The position numbers and the translations under genes are program-made. The notes beneath the pieces were generated by a model. The model made no database searches, was not told the origin of the DNA, and saw nothing but the letters and a program-made list of their open reading frames with translations. Positions 19,907 to 30,035 of a stretch of DNA of 64,000 nucleotides are shown one piece after another. This DNA comes from DOZZ01 sp963792655 (GTDB taxonomy: Bacteria > Acidobacteriota > Terriglobia > Bryobacterales > Bryobacteraceae). Each line of letters starts with the position of its first letter. Positions within the stretch are counted from its first letter, which is position 1. The stretch lies in contig CAWBWU010000001.1 of the NCBI GenBank assembly GCA_963792655.1, positions 186,001-250,000 on the forward strand. The letters are read 5' to 3'.

Positions 19907-21022
19907 TCAGATGCGCATCGGCATGACCACGTAGCGATATTGGTCTGCCGCTGGATCAGTGTGCGCCGGTTGCAACTCCCCGGCGCTCTTTTCGTCTTTC
20001 AACGAAAATTGGATGTTGTCCTGCGAGATGGCGCGCAGAAAGTCGAGCAGATACTGCGCGTTGAACCCGATCTCGAGCTGCGGACCTTCATAGTCGGTCG
20101 GCACGCTCTCTTCGCTCTCGCCGGTCTCGACGGACGATGAGAAGACGCGCACTTCACCTGGTGCAAACTGTACGCGGATGGCGCGTGAGCGCTCATCGGC
20201 AAACTGCGCAACACGTTCGATTGCCGAGCGCACATCGCCCTTCGCAAGTTTGACGATATTGGTGTTCTCTTTTGGTAAGACGCGCTCGTAGTCGGGGAAG
20301 TTGCCGGTCAGCTTGCGCGTGATCAGCAGACGCTCGCCAAACTGGAAGAACAGGTGATTGTCGTCGCCCGCCAGAACAACTTTAGAATCGAGTGCGCCTT
20401 CGCCCGCCAGCTTGAGAATTTCGCCCATGGCTTTGCGGGGGATCAACGCACGGAAGTTCACGCCGGCCGTACCGCCGTTCGCGCTCTCGACAAACGCAAG
20501 ACGATGGCCATCGGTCGCGACCATCGTAATCATCTCGTTGCGGAGCAGCAGCAGAGCTCCGTTCAAGGTAAATCGCGACTCCTCCATCGAAATCGCAAAC
20601 ATCGTGCGCGAGATCATGCCGGCCAATTCTTTGACCGAGAGCTGCGCGATGGAGGCGGGCATCGGCGGCAGCTCAGGGAAGCTCTCGCGGCTCATTCCTG
20701 CGATGCGCGTCTTAGAGCGGCCGCAAGTGATGCTGGCCCAATGGTTGTCCTGGAACTTGAACGCAACGTCAGCTTCAGGCAGCAGACGAACGTAATCGAG
20801 TAACTTGCGCGCGGGAACCGTGCCCGCGCCCGGTTTTTTTACTTTGGCGGGAACGCGGCACCGGATGCCCAGCTCGAGATCGGTTGCGGTAATCGTGATC
20901 GCGTCTTCCGCCGCTTCGATCAGGATGTTCGAGAGGATCGGGATCGTAGTCTTCTTTTCGACCACACCTTGCGTGAGACTCAACTCGCGGACCAGGTCCG
21001 ATTTGCCGATAGTAAATTCCAT
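19907..21022 (-). CDS. dnaN: DNA polymerase III subunit beta (sliding clamp)
   Basis: DnaN is the ring-shaped processivity clamp. The 371-residue product is intact and of normal size, with three repeated clamp domains, the N-terminal MEFTIGKSDLVRELSLTQGVVE form shown here only in part, and the C-terminal YRYVVMPMRI that ends almost all beta clamps (MPMR). It follows dnaA after a 232 bp gap that carries a promoter candidate and two DnaA-box-like sites, and precedes gyrB by 26 bp. This is the classical origin-proximal order. Confidence 0.96.
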   Translation of the reverse strand: MEFTIGKSDLVRELSLTQGVVEKKTTIPILSNILIEAAEDAITITATDLELGIRCRVPAKVKKPGAGTVPARKLLDYVRLLPEADVAFKFQDNHWASITCGRSKTRIAGMSRESFPELPPMPASIAQLSVKELAGMISRTMFAISMEESRFTLNGALLLLRNEMITMVATDGHRLAFVESANGGTAGVNFRALIPRKAMGEILKLAGEGALDSKVVLAGDDNHLFFQFGERLLITRKLTGNFPDYERVLPKENTNIVKLAKGDVRSAIERVAQFADERSRAIRVQFAPGEVRVFSSSVETGESEESVPTDYEGPQLEIGFNAQYLLDFLRAISQDNIQFSLKDEKSAGELQPAHTDPAADQYRYVVMPMRI

Positions 21023-21065
21023 GCTGCCGATCCCTCTCTGCTAACCCCGTTCTATACAGTCCTAA

Positions 21066-21094
21066 ATTAGTACCGTATTAGTGGGTCCTGTCAA
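21066..21094 (-). promoter_or_regulatory. Sigma-70 promoter candidate for dnaN
   Basis: Read on the minus strand, TTGACA (21094-21089), 17 bp, then ACTAAT (21071-21066) gives a perfect -35 and a 4 of 6 -10 hexamer, about 44 bp ahead of the dnaN start. It would drive dnaN and gyrB separately from dnaA. Confidence 0.5.
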
Positions 21095-21150
21095 AATGTT
21101 GAAGTCTTTCTAAATTATAGCAAAACCAATTACTTCGGCGCTTGTCACAC

Positions 21151-21159
21151 TGTGGAAAA
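21151..21159 (-). promoter_or_regulatory. DnaA-box-like site 1
   Basis: TTTTCCACA on the minus strand differs by one base from the common DnaA box TTATCCACA and is identical to the box form described in cyanobacteria. It lies in the dnaA-dnaN gap, close to an AT-rich stretch at 21095-21133. Confidence 0.5.
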
Positions 21160-21234
21160 TACTCGCGTGAGCGCTGGAAAACTGCCACTGCAACCCGATT
21201 TAGACAGATTCCCGCAAGCCGCTTGCGACCCCTT

Positions 21235-21243
21235 TGTGGAAAA
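21235..21243 (-). promoter_or_regulatory. DnaA-box-like site 2
   Basis: A second TTTTCCACA in the same orientation, 84 bp from the first and 11 bp past the dnaA stop codon. Two identical copies in a 232 bp gap are unlikely by chance and make this gap the best origin candidate in the window. Confidence 0.5.
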
Positions 21244-21254
21244 GCCGGTTAGAG

Positions 21255-22563
21255 TCACTGGAATGAGTCGACTAGGCTGTGGATGATCCGGTTGCAATCC
21301 GGATCATTCTGCCGGCGAGCGGTGATTACGGAGATCGAGTGAAGCACCGTCGTATGATGCTTCCCGCCGAAGACGCGGCCGATCTCCGGTAGCGACGCAT
21401 GGGTCAGATCCTTGATCAGGTACATCGCGATCTGACGCGGATAAACCACCGCCTTGGTGTTGCTCTTCTCCTTCAACTGCGAGATCTTCATGTCGAATTT
21501 CTCAGCAACGGCGCGCAGGATGGCATCGATGGTGATCCGGCGGTCCTGGGCCTGGAAAAGGTGTTTCAGGCAATGCTGGGCGACAGCCATGGTGATCGGG
21601 ACGCCGCTCAACGATGAGTAAGCCACCAGCTTGTTAAACGAACCCTCCAGCTCGCGGACATTGGATTTCGTGCGGGACGCGATCAATGTCAACACTTCAA
21701 CCGGAAGCTGGACACCCTCGGCCTCGGCTTTCTTTTCGAGAATCGCCATCTTGGTTTCGAGATCGGGCGCCTGAATGTCCGCAAGCAGCCCCCACTCAAA
21801 GCGTGAACTTAAACGCTCGACCAGGCCAGGAATCTCCCGCGGCGACGCATCACTCGAGATGACGATCTGCTTCTGATGCTCGTGCAAATCGTTGAACGTG
21901 TGAAAGAACTCTTCCTGAGTGCGATCTTTCGTTCCGAGCAGCTGAATGTCGTCGATCAGCAAGACATCGGCCGAACGATAGCGCTGGCGCACATGGGCCA
22001 TGCGGTCAAACCGAATCCCGGTGACCACCTCGTTCGTGAACCGCTCGCTCGACGTGTAGACCACCCGGAGCTTCCCGATTGCCGAAAGTTCGCGTCCGAT
22101 GGCATGCATCAGGTGAGTCTTGCCCATGCCGGTCCCGCCATAGATAAACAGCGGGTTGTAAGTGCGGGATGGGTTACTCGCAACGGCTTTGGCGGCAGCA
22201 TGCGCAAACTGATTACAGGTACCCACGACAAACGATTCGAAAGTGAAACGCGGGTTGAGCTGGCTCGGCGGCGCTTCAGGCTGGCTGGACCCGTATCCAT
22301 TGCTTTCGATCTGGTCGGAACGCATCGCCGGCTCATAAATGATCCGCGCGTAAGGCCATGCGGAGCCGAGGGCAGGCAGAAACGACTTGAATCAATGGCG
22401 AATATTCAGACTCGATCCACGAGCGGGTCGCTTCGTCCGGAACCGAGACGAAAACGGTGTCACCTTCAATGCGGGAAAACTGTGTGCGGCCGATCCAGTT
22501 CTGGTAACTTTCGGGGCTGAGCGTGGTTGCCAGACGGTCTTTGATCAGTTCCCACGCATTCAT
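21255..22563 (-). CDS. dnaA: Chromosomal replication initiator protein DnaA, frameshifted
   Basis: DnaA binds origin boxes and opens the duplex. Domain I is read from 22563 (WELIKDRLATTLSPESYQNW). Near 22380 one extra G shifts the frame; without it the text runs as QSFLPALGSAWPYARIIYEP. Domain III has Walker A in GGTGMGKTHLMHAIG and Walker B in VLLIDDIQLLG, and domain IV carries the box-binding signature ASLPEIGRVFGGKHHTTVLHS in outline. The restored length is about 436 residues. The single insertion in an essential gene is most likely a sequence error. dnaN follows. Confidence 0.95.
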
Positions 22564-22819
22564 AAGGCAGCTTCTTTTCGGTTAAAAAACACAAAAAATC
22601 TCCCGCAGACCATGGAGCAAGGTCATCGCGCCACGATCGTCTTCGACTAAATTCCGGGATGGAATCGCCACTGATGTTGGCCGGCGGAAAAACTGGGCAC
22701 GTCCGCCGTCCGGCACTGCAGCAAAGCAAGAATAACATAGCTACTTTGGCGACGAGGAGATTTATAAATCACCTGTTTTCAGCAGATTGCACGTACGCGC
22801 CAAATACGCGCCCGGTTGA

Positions 22820-22848
22820 TTGACATGGCTCCGAAATGCAGCGACAAT
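22820..22848 (+). promoter_or_regulatory. Sigma-70 promoter for tRNA-Gly
   Basis: TTGACA at 22820-22825, a 17 bp spacer and GACAAT at 22843-22848 place the transcription start around 22855, just ahead of the tRNA at 22862. The -35 is perfect and the -10 matches 4 of 6. Confidence 0.6.
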
Positions 22849-22861
22849 GAAGTCTTCGCGG

Positions 22862-22937
<76 letters not shown>

Positions 22938-22958
22938 ATCTCCTACATTTGATTTCGG

Positions 22959-24199
22959 TTACTGTTGCGTGCGGTTGGAGCAGTCGTGCTCGCTCCGTTG
23001 CTTGTCGCGGCTCTGCGTTAAATCAAGCCGTTGTCCGGTTACGCCGGTGTCGTAGCCGCCCAGCACTTCGAGTTCGCGCCGCAGACCGATCCGGCTCATT
23101 GCATCGAGCAGGGCTTGCATTGCTGACAGTGCGAGATGCTGTTTTTGAATCACCAGGTCATAGCGTTCCGTGACCAGTGGAACGAAGTGCAAGCCCAAGC
23201 ATGCGCGCTACACCGCCGGTGGCTACGCAGCAGTCCGCCGCGCCTGTCGACACCTGCCAGGCGGCGGCGAGGTGCCCGGAAGCAATCTGGTCGTAACCTT
23301 CCACGCTGCCATGTGAAATGCCTGCGCGTTTCATGCGCGCATCCAGCAGCGCTCGGCTGCCTGATCCTTTTTCCCGATTCACGAGCGAGACGTTCTTGCG
23401 CGTGAGGTCCTCTACGCCACGAATGTTCTTGGGATTGCCGCGCGCCGTGATCATCCCTTGTTCCCAGGTCGCGAAGGAGATGACGGCGACCGTCTGCTTC
23501 GGAAACAGGCGCTCGATCTGCGGCAAGTTGGATTCACCGCTGTGCTCATCTTTCAAATGGGTGCCCGCTACGTGCACACACCCTTCCTCCAGTAGCGACA
23601 AAGCCTGAGCACTGTTGCGATGCGCAAGCACAAGCTGAACTCCCGCACTCTGCGCGTGGCGGGCAAGCACCGAGATCCCAGGGTCGCAACCAGCAACCAG
23701 AATCCGATTTGCGAAATCCTCGCCGTCATGGAATACCTGAACCCTGGTTTTGCGCTTGTGGGCCGGTTCACTCACGATTCCGTCTGTATCCGGGAAATAC
23801 CAAGGCACCGGCGACGGCGATGTAGTGACCAGGCGCTTGCCCACGCGGCAAAGCTGAACAGCCTGGCCGGGAAGAGGAACCTCTGCACCGGGCAGCAAGG
23901 TACCGGTCTGCAGCGGGGTGGCAGCGTGCACTGTCTTCTGCCGTCAGGGAGAATAGCTCCTCGACCGTCGTCTCCAAAGCTCGCGCGAGCCGCAGCGCCA
24001 CAGCAGTGTTCGGGACGTACGTTCCGGCCTCCATTGCATAGACCGTCTGGCGGCTCACGCCGATCTGCTTTGCCAGTTGCAGCACCGGTATTCCGCGCTT
24101 CACGCGCAGTTGCGCAAGCGATGTGCGAACGTCACCGATGTTATCTTTGCGCAGCATAGAAGCTACGGCCATTGTAGCGATGTCCTGTAAACCAGACAC
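22959..24199 (-). CDS. XRE-type HTH regulator fused to a PBP-like ligand-binding domain, frameshifted
   Basis: An N-terminal XRE helix-turn-helix (LAKQIGVSRQTVYAMEAGTY) is followed, after a one-base shift near 23930, by a periplasmic-binding-protein-like domain (VAGCDPGISVLARHAQ, VSLVNREKGSGSRALLDARM, FVPLVTERYDLVI) related to molybdate-binding domains. A second shift near 23190 leads to the end at 22959. The restored length is about 412 residues. This is a one-component regulator: a cytoplasmic solute-binding fold that controls DNA binding. The ligand is unknown, with oxyanions such as molybdate the family association. It is divergent from a TonB receptor, starting 18 bp away, which is its likely target. 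Confidence 0.78.
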
Positions 24200-24217
24200 T
24201 GTTATTCTTACAAGACA

Positions 24218-27200
24218 ATGGTTCGGACGAGTGGTGTAATCCTCTTCACTCTGTTGTTACGGCTGCGCTGCCGTGCTTTGGGCAGGCGGGCCGGTCGGAA
24301 CTGTCAGGCACGATAACGGACCCGGCTTCATTGCCGCTCGCAGGCGCAAAGGTCACAATTCAGGAGATTGCGACCGGCTCCCAATTTCACACCGCGAGTG
24401 ACCAGCGCGGGGCCTATCACCTGCTGGGACTCCCCGCGGGCGAGTACGCGCTCCGCGTTGAACAAGCAGGCTTCCGAACGCATCGTCAGGCGGGCATCAT
24501 TCTGCGGCTCGCCGACCAGGTTCAGCTCAACATCGAATTGCAGATCGGGCCGGCCGCGCAGTCGGTGAATGTTACCGGACAGACGCCGCAGCTACAGACG
24601 AACGGCGGCGCTGTCAGCTACAACGTCGATCGCGCCAAAGTCGAAACGCTCCCGCTTGATGGGCGCAATTTCATTCCTCTCGTCGCGCTCTCGCCTGGGG
24701 TAGCGTTGCCCGGTGGAGGTTCGCTGTTGCCGCGCATCAACGGCAGCCGTCCGCGAACCAACGAGTACATTTACGACGGGATCTCTGTGTTGCAGCCCGA
24801 ACCGGGTCAGGTTGCTTATTACCCGATCGTCGATGCTGTTGAGGAGATCAAAATCAATATCAATGCGTACTCGCCGGAGTATGGGCGATCGAACGGCGGG
24901 ACCGTAATGCTGATCGGCAAATCCGGTTCGAATGACTTGCATGGCACGCTGTTTGAGTTCATTCGTAATGAAGATCTGAACGCGCGCAACTACTTCTCGC
25001 CCGCCGGGCCCAAGCCCGAGTTTCGCCGCAATCAGTATGGACTCACGCTCGGAGGACCGCTCAAGAGAAACAAGACGTTCTTCTTCGTCGCGTGGCAGGG
25101 AACACGGCAGCGCACCGGGATCACACGCTTCAGCACTGTTCCGACCTCAGCTCAGCGACAAGGCGTGTTCGCGACCACCATTTACGACCCGGCAACAAGC
25201 CCGCGCACGGCATTCGCAAACAACACGATTCCGATGAACAGATTCGATGCAGCGGCGCTTCAGGTTTTGCAGCGTTACCCCCTGCCGAACCGTCCGGGCA
25301 GCGCCAACAACTACGTGCGAACTGCAGTGGAACCGGATGCGCAGGACCAAGCCGAAGGCCGCGTGGATCATCTCTTCAACGCCCGGCACCGCATTTTCGG
25401 CAGGTATGAACTGCTGCGAGATGATGACAACCCCGTCACTCCGCTACCGGATGGCAGCGGCACTCTGGCGACTGGCGTGATCGGCCATGCAATCACGCGC
25501 GGCGATGCAGTGGCTTCCGAGTACGACTGGACTCTCTCGCCCACTCTCCTCAATCAGGCGCGATTCGGCTACAGCCGCCGAGACGTCCGCCAGGATTCAC
25601 TGCAGAACGGAAGCATTCGCATTCCAGGTGTGCCGGCGAATTCTTTCGCATCGACGCTGCCCATCTTCACCGTGACGGGGCTGCAACAGATCGGTCCCAC
25701 CAGCGCTGCCAATTCGAACTTCACCAGCTCGGTGACCGAGTACCTTGACACCTTGTCGTGGATTCGCGGGCGGCACACGATCAAGGCCGGCACAGATATC
25801 CGGCGCGAAGCCATCGACATTGTGAACCCGCCGAACCCAACCGGATCCTATGCGTTCACAACCACCGGCACTGACTCATCCACCGGCGCGGGAGGCAATG
25901 CGTTGGCGTCGCTGTTACTCGGGCAGGTGAGCGCTTTTAATATCGACATCCAGCGCAGTGCTATTCAGGAGCGCGCACACATTGCAGAATTCTTCGTGTC
26001 CGACGAGTGGAAGGTTTCCGAGCGGCTGATGCTCAACATTGGCACGCGGTACACGCTGAACTTTCCTTCGACAGAGGTTCACAATCAGACCGCAGTCTTC
26101 AACCTGCATACCCAGGTACTCGACTTCCCGCATACTGCCCGTGAACTGGAATGCTGCAACTTCGGCCCGCGCGTGGGTGTGGCTTACCGGCTCGGCGATT
26201 CCATGGTGATCCGTTCCGGCTACGGCATCGTTTATTTCGAACAGACGGGAATTACGACTCCGTTCACAACGCCGCAATTTCCATTTGTGCAGACCAGCGG
26301 CCAGCAGTCGCAAGATAACGTCAACGCGGCTTTTCTTCTGGCGAATGGACCTGCAGTGCAGGTGACTGCGCCCGGTCCGAACTCGGGCTTAGGGCAGGGA
26401 GTCTTCGGCGTACAGCGCGATGTAGGTTCCGGGTATTCGCAGCAGTGGAACTTGACCGTGCAGAAGACATTCGGGGGCAACTTCAATTTCGAAATCGGTT
26501 ATCTCGGCTCGAAGAACACACATCTGGGGCTGCCCGAAGCAAACCTGAATCAACTGCCGGCCGCCGATCTCGCACTTGGTCAGGCACTGCTGGCAAAGGT
26601 TCCGAATCCGTACTATGGCCAGCTTCCGGCATCATCGTCACTCGAACGGCCGTTCATCGCATACCAACAGTTGCTGCGGGCTTACCCGCGCTTCACGAAT
26701 GTCGAGCTGTATCGTGACAACGTCGGCGATTCCGAATACGAGGCTCTGCAGGTGAAGCTGGAACAGCGGCTCTCGCGCGGGCTCACCTTCACTTTCGCGT
26801 ATACGTTTTCCAAGCTGATTGACGACGCCTCGACTTACTTCTCGCAAACGATCTTTACCGGACCAACACTCACCAGCATCGGCGCGGCTGATGCTTTCAA
26901 CCGCAAACTCGAGCGCGATGTTTCGAGCGGAGACATTCCGCGCGTGTTCTCCGCCGGATGGGTTTATCAGATCCCACGCTGGAAGCGAATCGCGGGATGG
27001 GAGATCGCGGGCCTGGTCCGTGTGCAGTCGGGCGACGCGGTGCCGGTGTCGCAAGCAACAAATTTCAACTCGGCCTTCGGTTATGCGTTGCAGAGGCCGA
27101 ACCGTGTGAGCGATCCGAATGCTTTTGCCCACCGCAGCGCTGCGGAGTGGTTCAATACCGGGGCGTTTACTGTGGCGCCGCAATTCACTATCGGCAACAG

Positions 27201-27432
27201 TTCGCGCAATCCGATCCGCGGACCCGGACTGCAGAATGCAGACCTCATGCTCGGCAAAACCTTTCGCTTAAGCGAACGCGTGGCCTTCGAGTTTCGCGCC
27301 GAAGCCTTCAACGTGAGCAACACGCCTCCATTGAACGACCCCAACGGCTCGTTCGGGAGCGCCGCGTTCGGAACCGTGACTACCGCGGGGAACCCCCGCG
27401 ACTTCGAATTTGCCGGAAAGATTCACTTCTAG
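24218..27432 (+). CDS. TonB-dependent receptor, Oar-like, with carboxypeptidase-regulatory N-terminus
   Basis: The body is a 1033-residue open frame: a carboxypeptidase-regulatory-like domain (GTITDPASLPLAGAKVTI, YHLLGLPAGEYALRVEQAGF), a plug domain (VETLPLDGRNFIPLVALSPG) and a long beta-barrel ending in a phenylalanine-type C-terminus (FAGKIHF). Such receptors import large substrates across the outer membrane in Acidobacteriota and Bacteroidota. I place the start at ATG 24218, which begins a signal peptide (MVRTSGVILFTLLL) that joins TAALPCFGQA after a one-base shift near 24260. The first start inside the long frame, TTG 24331, would lack export. Substrate unknown. Confidence 0.85.
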
Positions 27433-27438
27433 CGTCCC

Positions 27439-28614
27439 TCACAATGGTTCCGTTCCCTCATTCAGAATTGCAAGGTAAGGCTCGTAGACATAGAGCCGGT
27501 GACGTTCGCGCCCGGTTGTTTCCCGCGTAATGCCAAGTGCGCGTAAATGCTCAAAGGCTTTTGCGACCGTCGGGGCGGAGACGCCGATCTGATTGGCAGT
27601 AGCGGGAATCGACATAATGGGATGACGCTGCACGTGCTCGTAGACGCGCATCACAGAACTCGAGGCGCGCCCTAATCTTTCGATACTGCGTTTGTGTTCG
27701 GCAAACATCGAGATGATCTTGCGCGCTGCGGTGGCTGCTTGCTCCGCTGTCTCGCTCACACCCGTGAGGAAGAATTCGAGCCAGGACTCCCAGTCCCCCT
27801 TTTGGCGCACACGATCCAGTAAGTCGTAATAGACGGAGCGGTGGGTCTTGAGATACAAGCTCAAATAGAGAATGGGTTCGCGGAGCACACGTCTCTCGCA
27901 AAGGAGGAAAGTAATCAATAAGCGGCCGAGGCGGCCGTTGCCGTCGAGAAATGGATGGATCGTCTCAAACTGAACGTGCAACAGACCAGCTTTGATAAGC
28001 AACGGCAGGTCTGGCCGGTCTTCGTGGAGGAAGTTCTCGAAACTGTGCAAGCACTCCATCAGAAGTTCGGGAGGCGGCGGAACGAAAGAGGCGTTACCAG
28101 GGCGGCTACCGCCGATCCAATTCTGGCTTCGCCGGAATTCACCGGGTTGCTTCTGTGAGCCGCGTACACCGGACAATAAGATTTCGTGTATTTCACGAAT
28201 CAGCCGGAGTGAAAGGGGAAACCCGTCGCGCAATCGTGCAAGGCCGTGATTCATTGCCTGCACGTAGTTCGAAACCTCTTGCACATCCGCCACGGGAACT
28301 CCTGGCGCTTCGTCATTCTCAAAGAGCAGCAAGTCTGAGAGCGACGACTGCGTGCCCTCGATTTGCGACGAAAGCACCGCTTCCTTGCGGACGTAGGTAT
28401 AGAGGAACAGCGACAGGTCGGGAAGAACCGACGCCAAACCATCCAGGCGTCCCATCGCCTGGTTCGCCTGTTCCAACAATTGCTGTAATTGGTCCAGCTT
28501 TACTGGCGGAGACGGCGGCAGCGGAGGAGGAACGAATGCCCGGACCTGTTCGCCTCCGAATGTCTTGACCACATAGCGGCCGAGCCTCGGATTGGCCGTG
28601 CTTGTAGAAGACAT
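27439..28614 (-). CDS. Fic-domain protein (AMPylase type) with C-terminal winged helix
   Basis: The intact 391-residue protein has a Fic N-terminal domain with the self-inhibitory motif SSQIEG at 82-87 (class II, inhibition in cis), the catalytic Fic motif HPFLDGNGRLGR at 220-231 with histidine and all phosphate-binding residues, and a winged helix at about 320-380 (IPATANQIGVSAPTVAKAFE). Active Fic proteins transfer AMP from ATP to target hydroxyls. The winged helix suggests that it also binds DNA. Its start codon is 4 bp from a perfect palindromic operator, and the ribosome-binding AAAGG is part of that operator arm, so autorepression is probable. The cellular target is unknown. Confidence 0.92.
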   Translation of the reverse strand: MSSTSTANPRLGRYVVKTFGGEQVRAFVPPPLPPSPPVKLDQLQQLLEQANQAMGRLDGLASVLPDLSLFLYTYVRKEAVLSSQIEGTQSSLSDLLLFENDEAPGVPVADVQEVSNYVQAMNHGLARLRDGFPLSLRLIREIHEILLSGVRGSQKQPGEFRRSQNWIGGSRPGNASFVPPPPELLMECLHSFENFLHEDRPDLPLLIKAGLLHVQFETIHPFLDGNGRLGRLLITFLLCERRVLREPILYLSLYLKTHRSVYYDLLDRVRQKGDWESWLEFFLTGVSETAEQAATAARKIISMFAEHKRSIERLGRASSSVMRVYEHVQRHPIMSIPATANQIGVSAPTVAKAFEHLRALGITRETTGRERHRLYVYEPYLAILNEGTEPL

Positions 28615-28618
28615 CGAA

Positions 28619-28647
28619 CCTTTCGTTAGAAAACAGCTAACGAAAGG
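28619..28647. promoter_or_regulatory. Operator 1, Fic gene side
   Basis: CCTTTCGTTAG and CTAACGAAAGG form a perfect 11 bp inverted repeat around a 7 bp spacer. The outer arm supplies the AAAGG ribosome-binding site of the Fic gene. Confidence 0.8.
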
Positions 28648-28659
28648 ATAACAGCTTTT

Positions 28660-28688
28660 CCTTTCGTTATGAGAAATGCAACGAAAGG
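28660..28688. promoter_or_regulatory. Operator 2, oxidoreductase gene side
   Basis: CCTTTCGTTA and CAACGAAAGG form a second inverted repeat of the same total length, 29 bp, with one mismatch. Its start is 41 bp from the start of operator 1, close to four helical turns, so two dimers could bind the same face. It ends 17 bp before the oxidoreductase start. Confidence 0.78.
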
Positions 28689-28705
28689 TTTATAGTAATT
28701 CTGCG

Positions 28706-30028
28706 ATGACGCGAAGATCTCTTCTGCAGACTGCGACAGCCGGGCTTGCTCAAGCTGCGCCGCAGCGTGTTTCTCCGAACGATCGGATACGGATTGCCGT
28801 GATTGGCCATGGCGGGATGGGCGCTGGGGATACCAGGCTGGCCACTTCGCTGCCGGGTGTAGAACTGGTGGCCGCATGCGACATATATGACGGCCGTCTG
28901 GAACACGTCAAAGAAATCTACGGTAATCAGATCTTCACCACCCGCGATTACCGCGAAATCCTGAACCGCAAGGACATTGACGCGGTCATCATCGCCACAC
29001 CCGATCACTGGCATTCAACGATTTCGATCGCGGCCATGAATGCCGGCAAAGACGTCTATTGCGAAAAGCCCATGGTGCACGCGATCAGCGAAGGCGCCGG
29101 GGTCATCGCCGCACAGGAGCGCACGGGCCGCATCTTTCAGGTGGGCAGCCAATACGTCACTTCGCTGGTTTATCAGAAAGCCCGCGAGATCTTCCAGTCG
29201 GGTGCGATCGGCACGTTGAACATGGTGGAGGCGTGGCTCGATCGCAATTCCGCGATAGGCGCGTGGGAGTACTCGATTCCGCCGGACGCCTCACCTGCGA
29301 ATATCGATTGGGATCGCTTTCTGGGCAACGCACCGAAGCGGCCATTTGAGCCAGTGCGGTTGTTCCGCTGGCGCAATTATCAGGACTACGGCACCGGTGT
29401 CGCGGGTGATCTGTTCGTTCATCTTCTGTCTGGCTTGCATACGGTGACGGGCTCCATCGGCCCTGAGCGCATCGTGGCCACCGGCGGTTTGCGGTACTGG
29501 AAAGACGGGCGCGATGTGCCGGACGTGATGCTCGCGATGCTCGACTACCCGGCGCAACGTTCGCATCCGGAGTTCACGTTATCGCTGCGAGTCAACTTCA
29601 AATCGGGCGGCGGGAAGGAATTGTTCGGCTTCCGCTTTATCGGAAGCGATGGCGTGATGGACACCAGCATGTCGGCAATGACCGTCTCGCGCAAGCCGGC
29701 CGAACCCGAACCGGGCTACACCATTGACACGTTCACGCGTAAGACGCAGGAGCGGTTCTTGAAGACGTATCGCGCGAAGTACCCCGTCCGCGAGGCGAGT
29801 GCGGAGTCAATGCGCGCGCAATCGGAACAGAACTATGCGCCGCCTTCCGGGTACGATTCGCAACTGGAGCATCACCGGGTTTTCTATGATTCGGTGCGAA
29901 CCAGAAAGCGGCCCGTGGAAGACGCCGTGTTTGGATTTCGCGCGGCCGGACCCGCATTGCTGTCGAACGTAAGTTATTTCGAGAAGCGCATCTGCAAGTG
30001 GGACGCGCAACGCATGGTGACGGTATAG
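28706..30028 (+). CDS. Tat-exported Gfo/Idh/MocA-family oxidoreductase
   Basis: The 440-residue protein from ATG 28706 begins with a twin-arginine-like signal, MTRRSLLQTATAGLAQAA. The Rossmann domain has RIAVIGHGGMGAGD as dinucleotide loop and DVYCEKPMVH at about 113-122 with the lysine of the E-K-P motif. The C-terminal domain has the long beta-sheet typical of the family. Exported members of this type are frequent in Acidobacteriota and Planctomycetota and probably act on sugars or inositols, but substrate cannot be read from the sequence. An ATG at 28676 lies inside operator 2 and would bury the signal. It shares the double operator with the divergent Fic gene. Confidence 0.87.
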   Translation: MTRRSLLQTATAGLAQAAPQRVSPNDRIRIAVIGHGGMGAGDTRLATSLPGVELVAACDIYDGRLEHVKEIYGNQIFTTRDYREILNRKDIDAVIIATPDHWHSTISIAAMNAGKDVYCEKPMVHAISEGAGVIAAQERTGRIFQVGSQYVTSLVYQKAREIFQSGAIGTLNMVEAWLDRNSAIGAWEYSIPPDASPANIDWDRFLGNAPKRPFEPVRLFRWRNYQDYGTGVAGDLFVHLLSGLHTVTGSIGPERIVATGGLRYWKDGRDVPDVMLAMLDYPAQRSHPEFTLSLRVNFKSGGGKELFGFRFIGSDGVMDTSMSAMTVSRKPAEPEPGYTIDTFTRKTQERFLKTYRAKYPVREASAESMRAQSEQNYAPPSGYDSQLEHHRVFYDSVRTRKRPVEDAVFGFRAAGPALLSNVSYFEKRICKWDAQRMVTV

Positions 30029-30035
30029 GCCGCCG

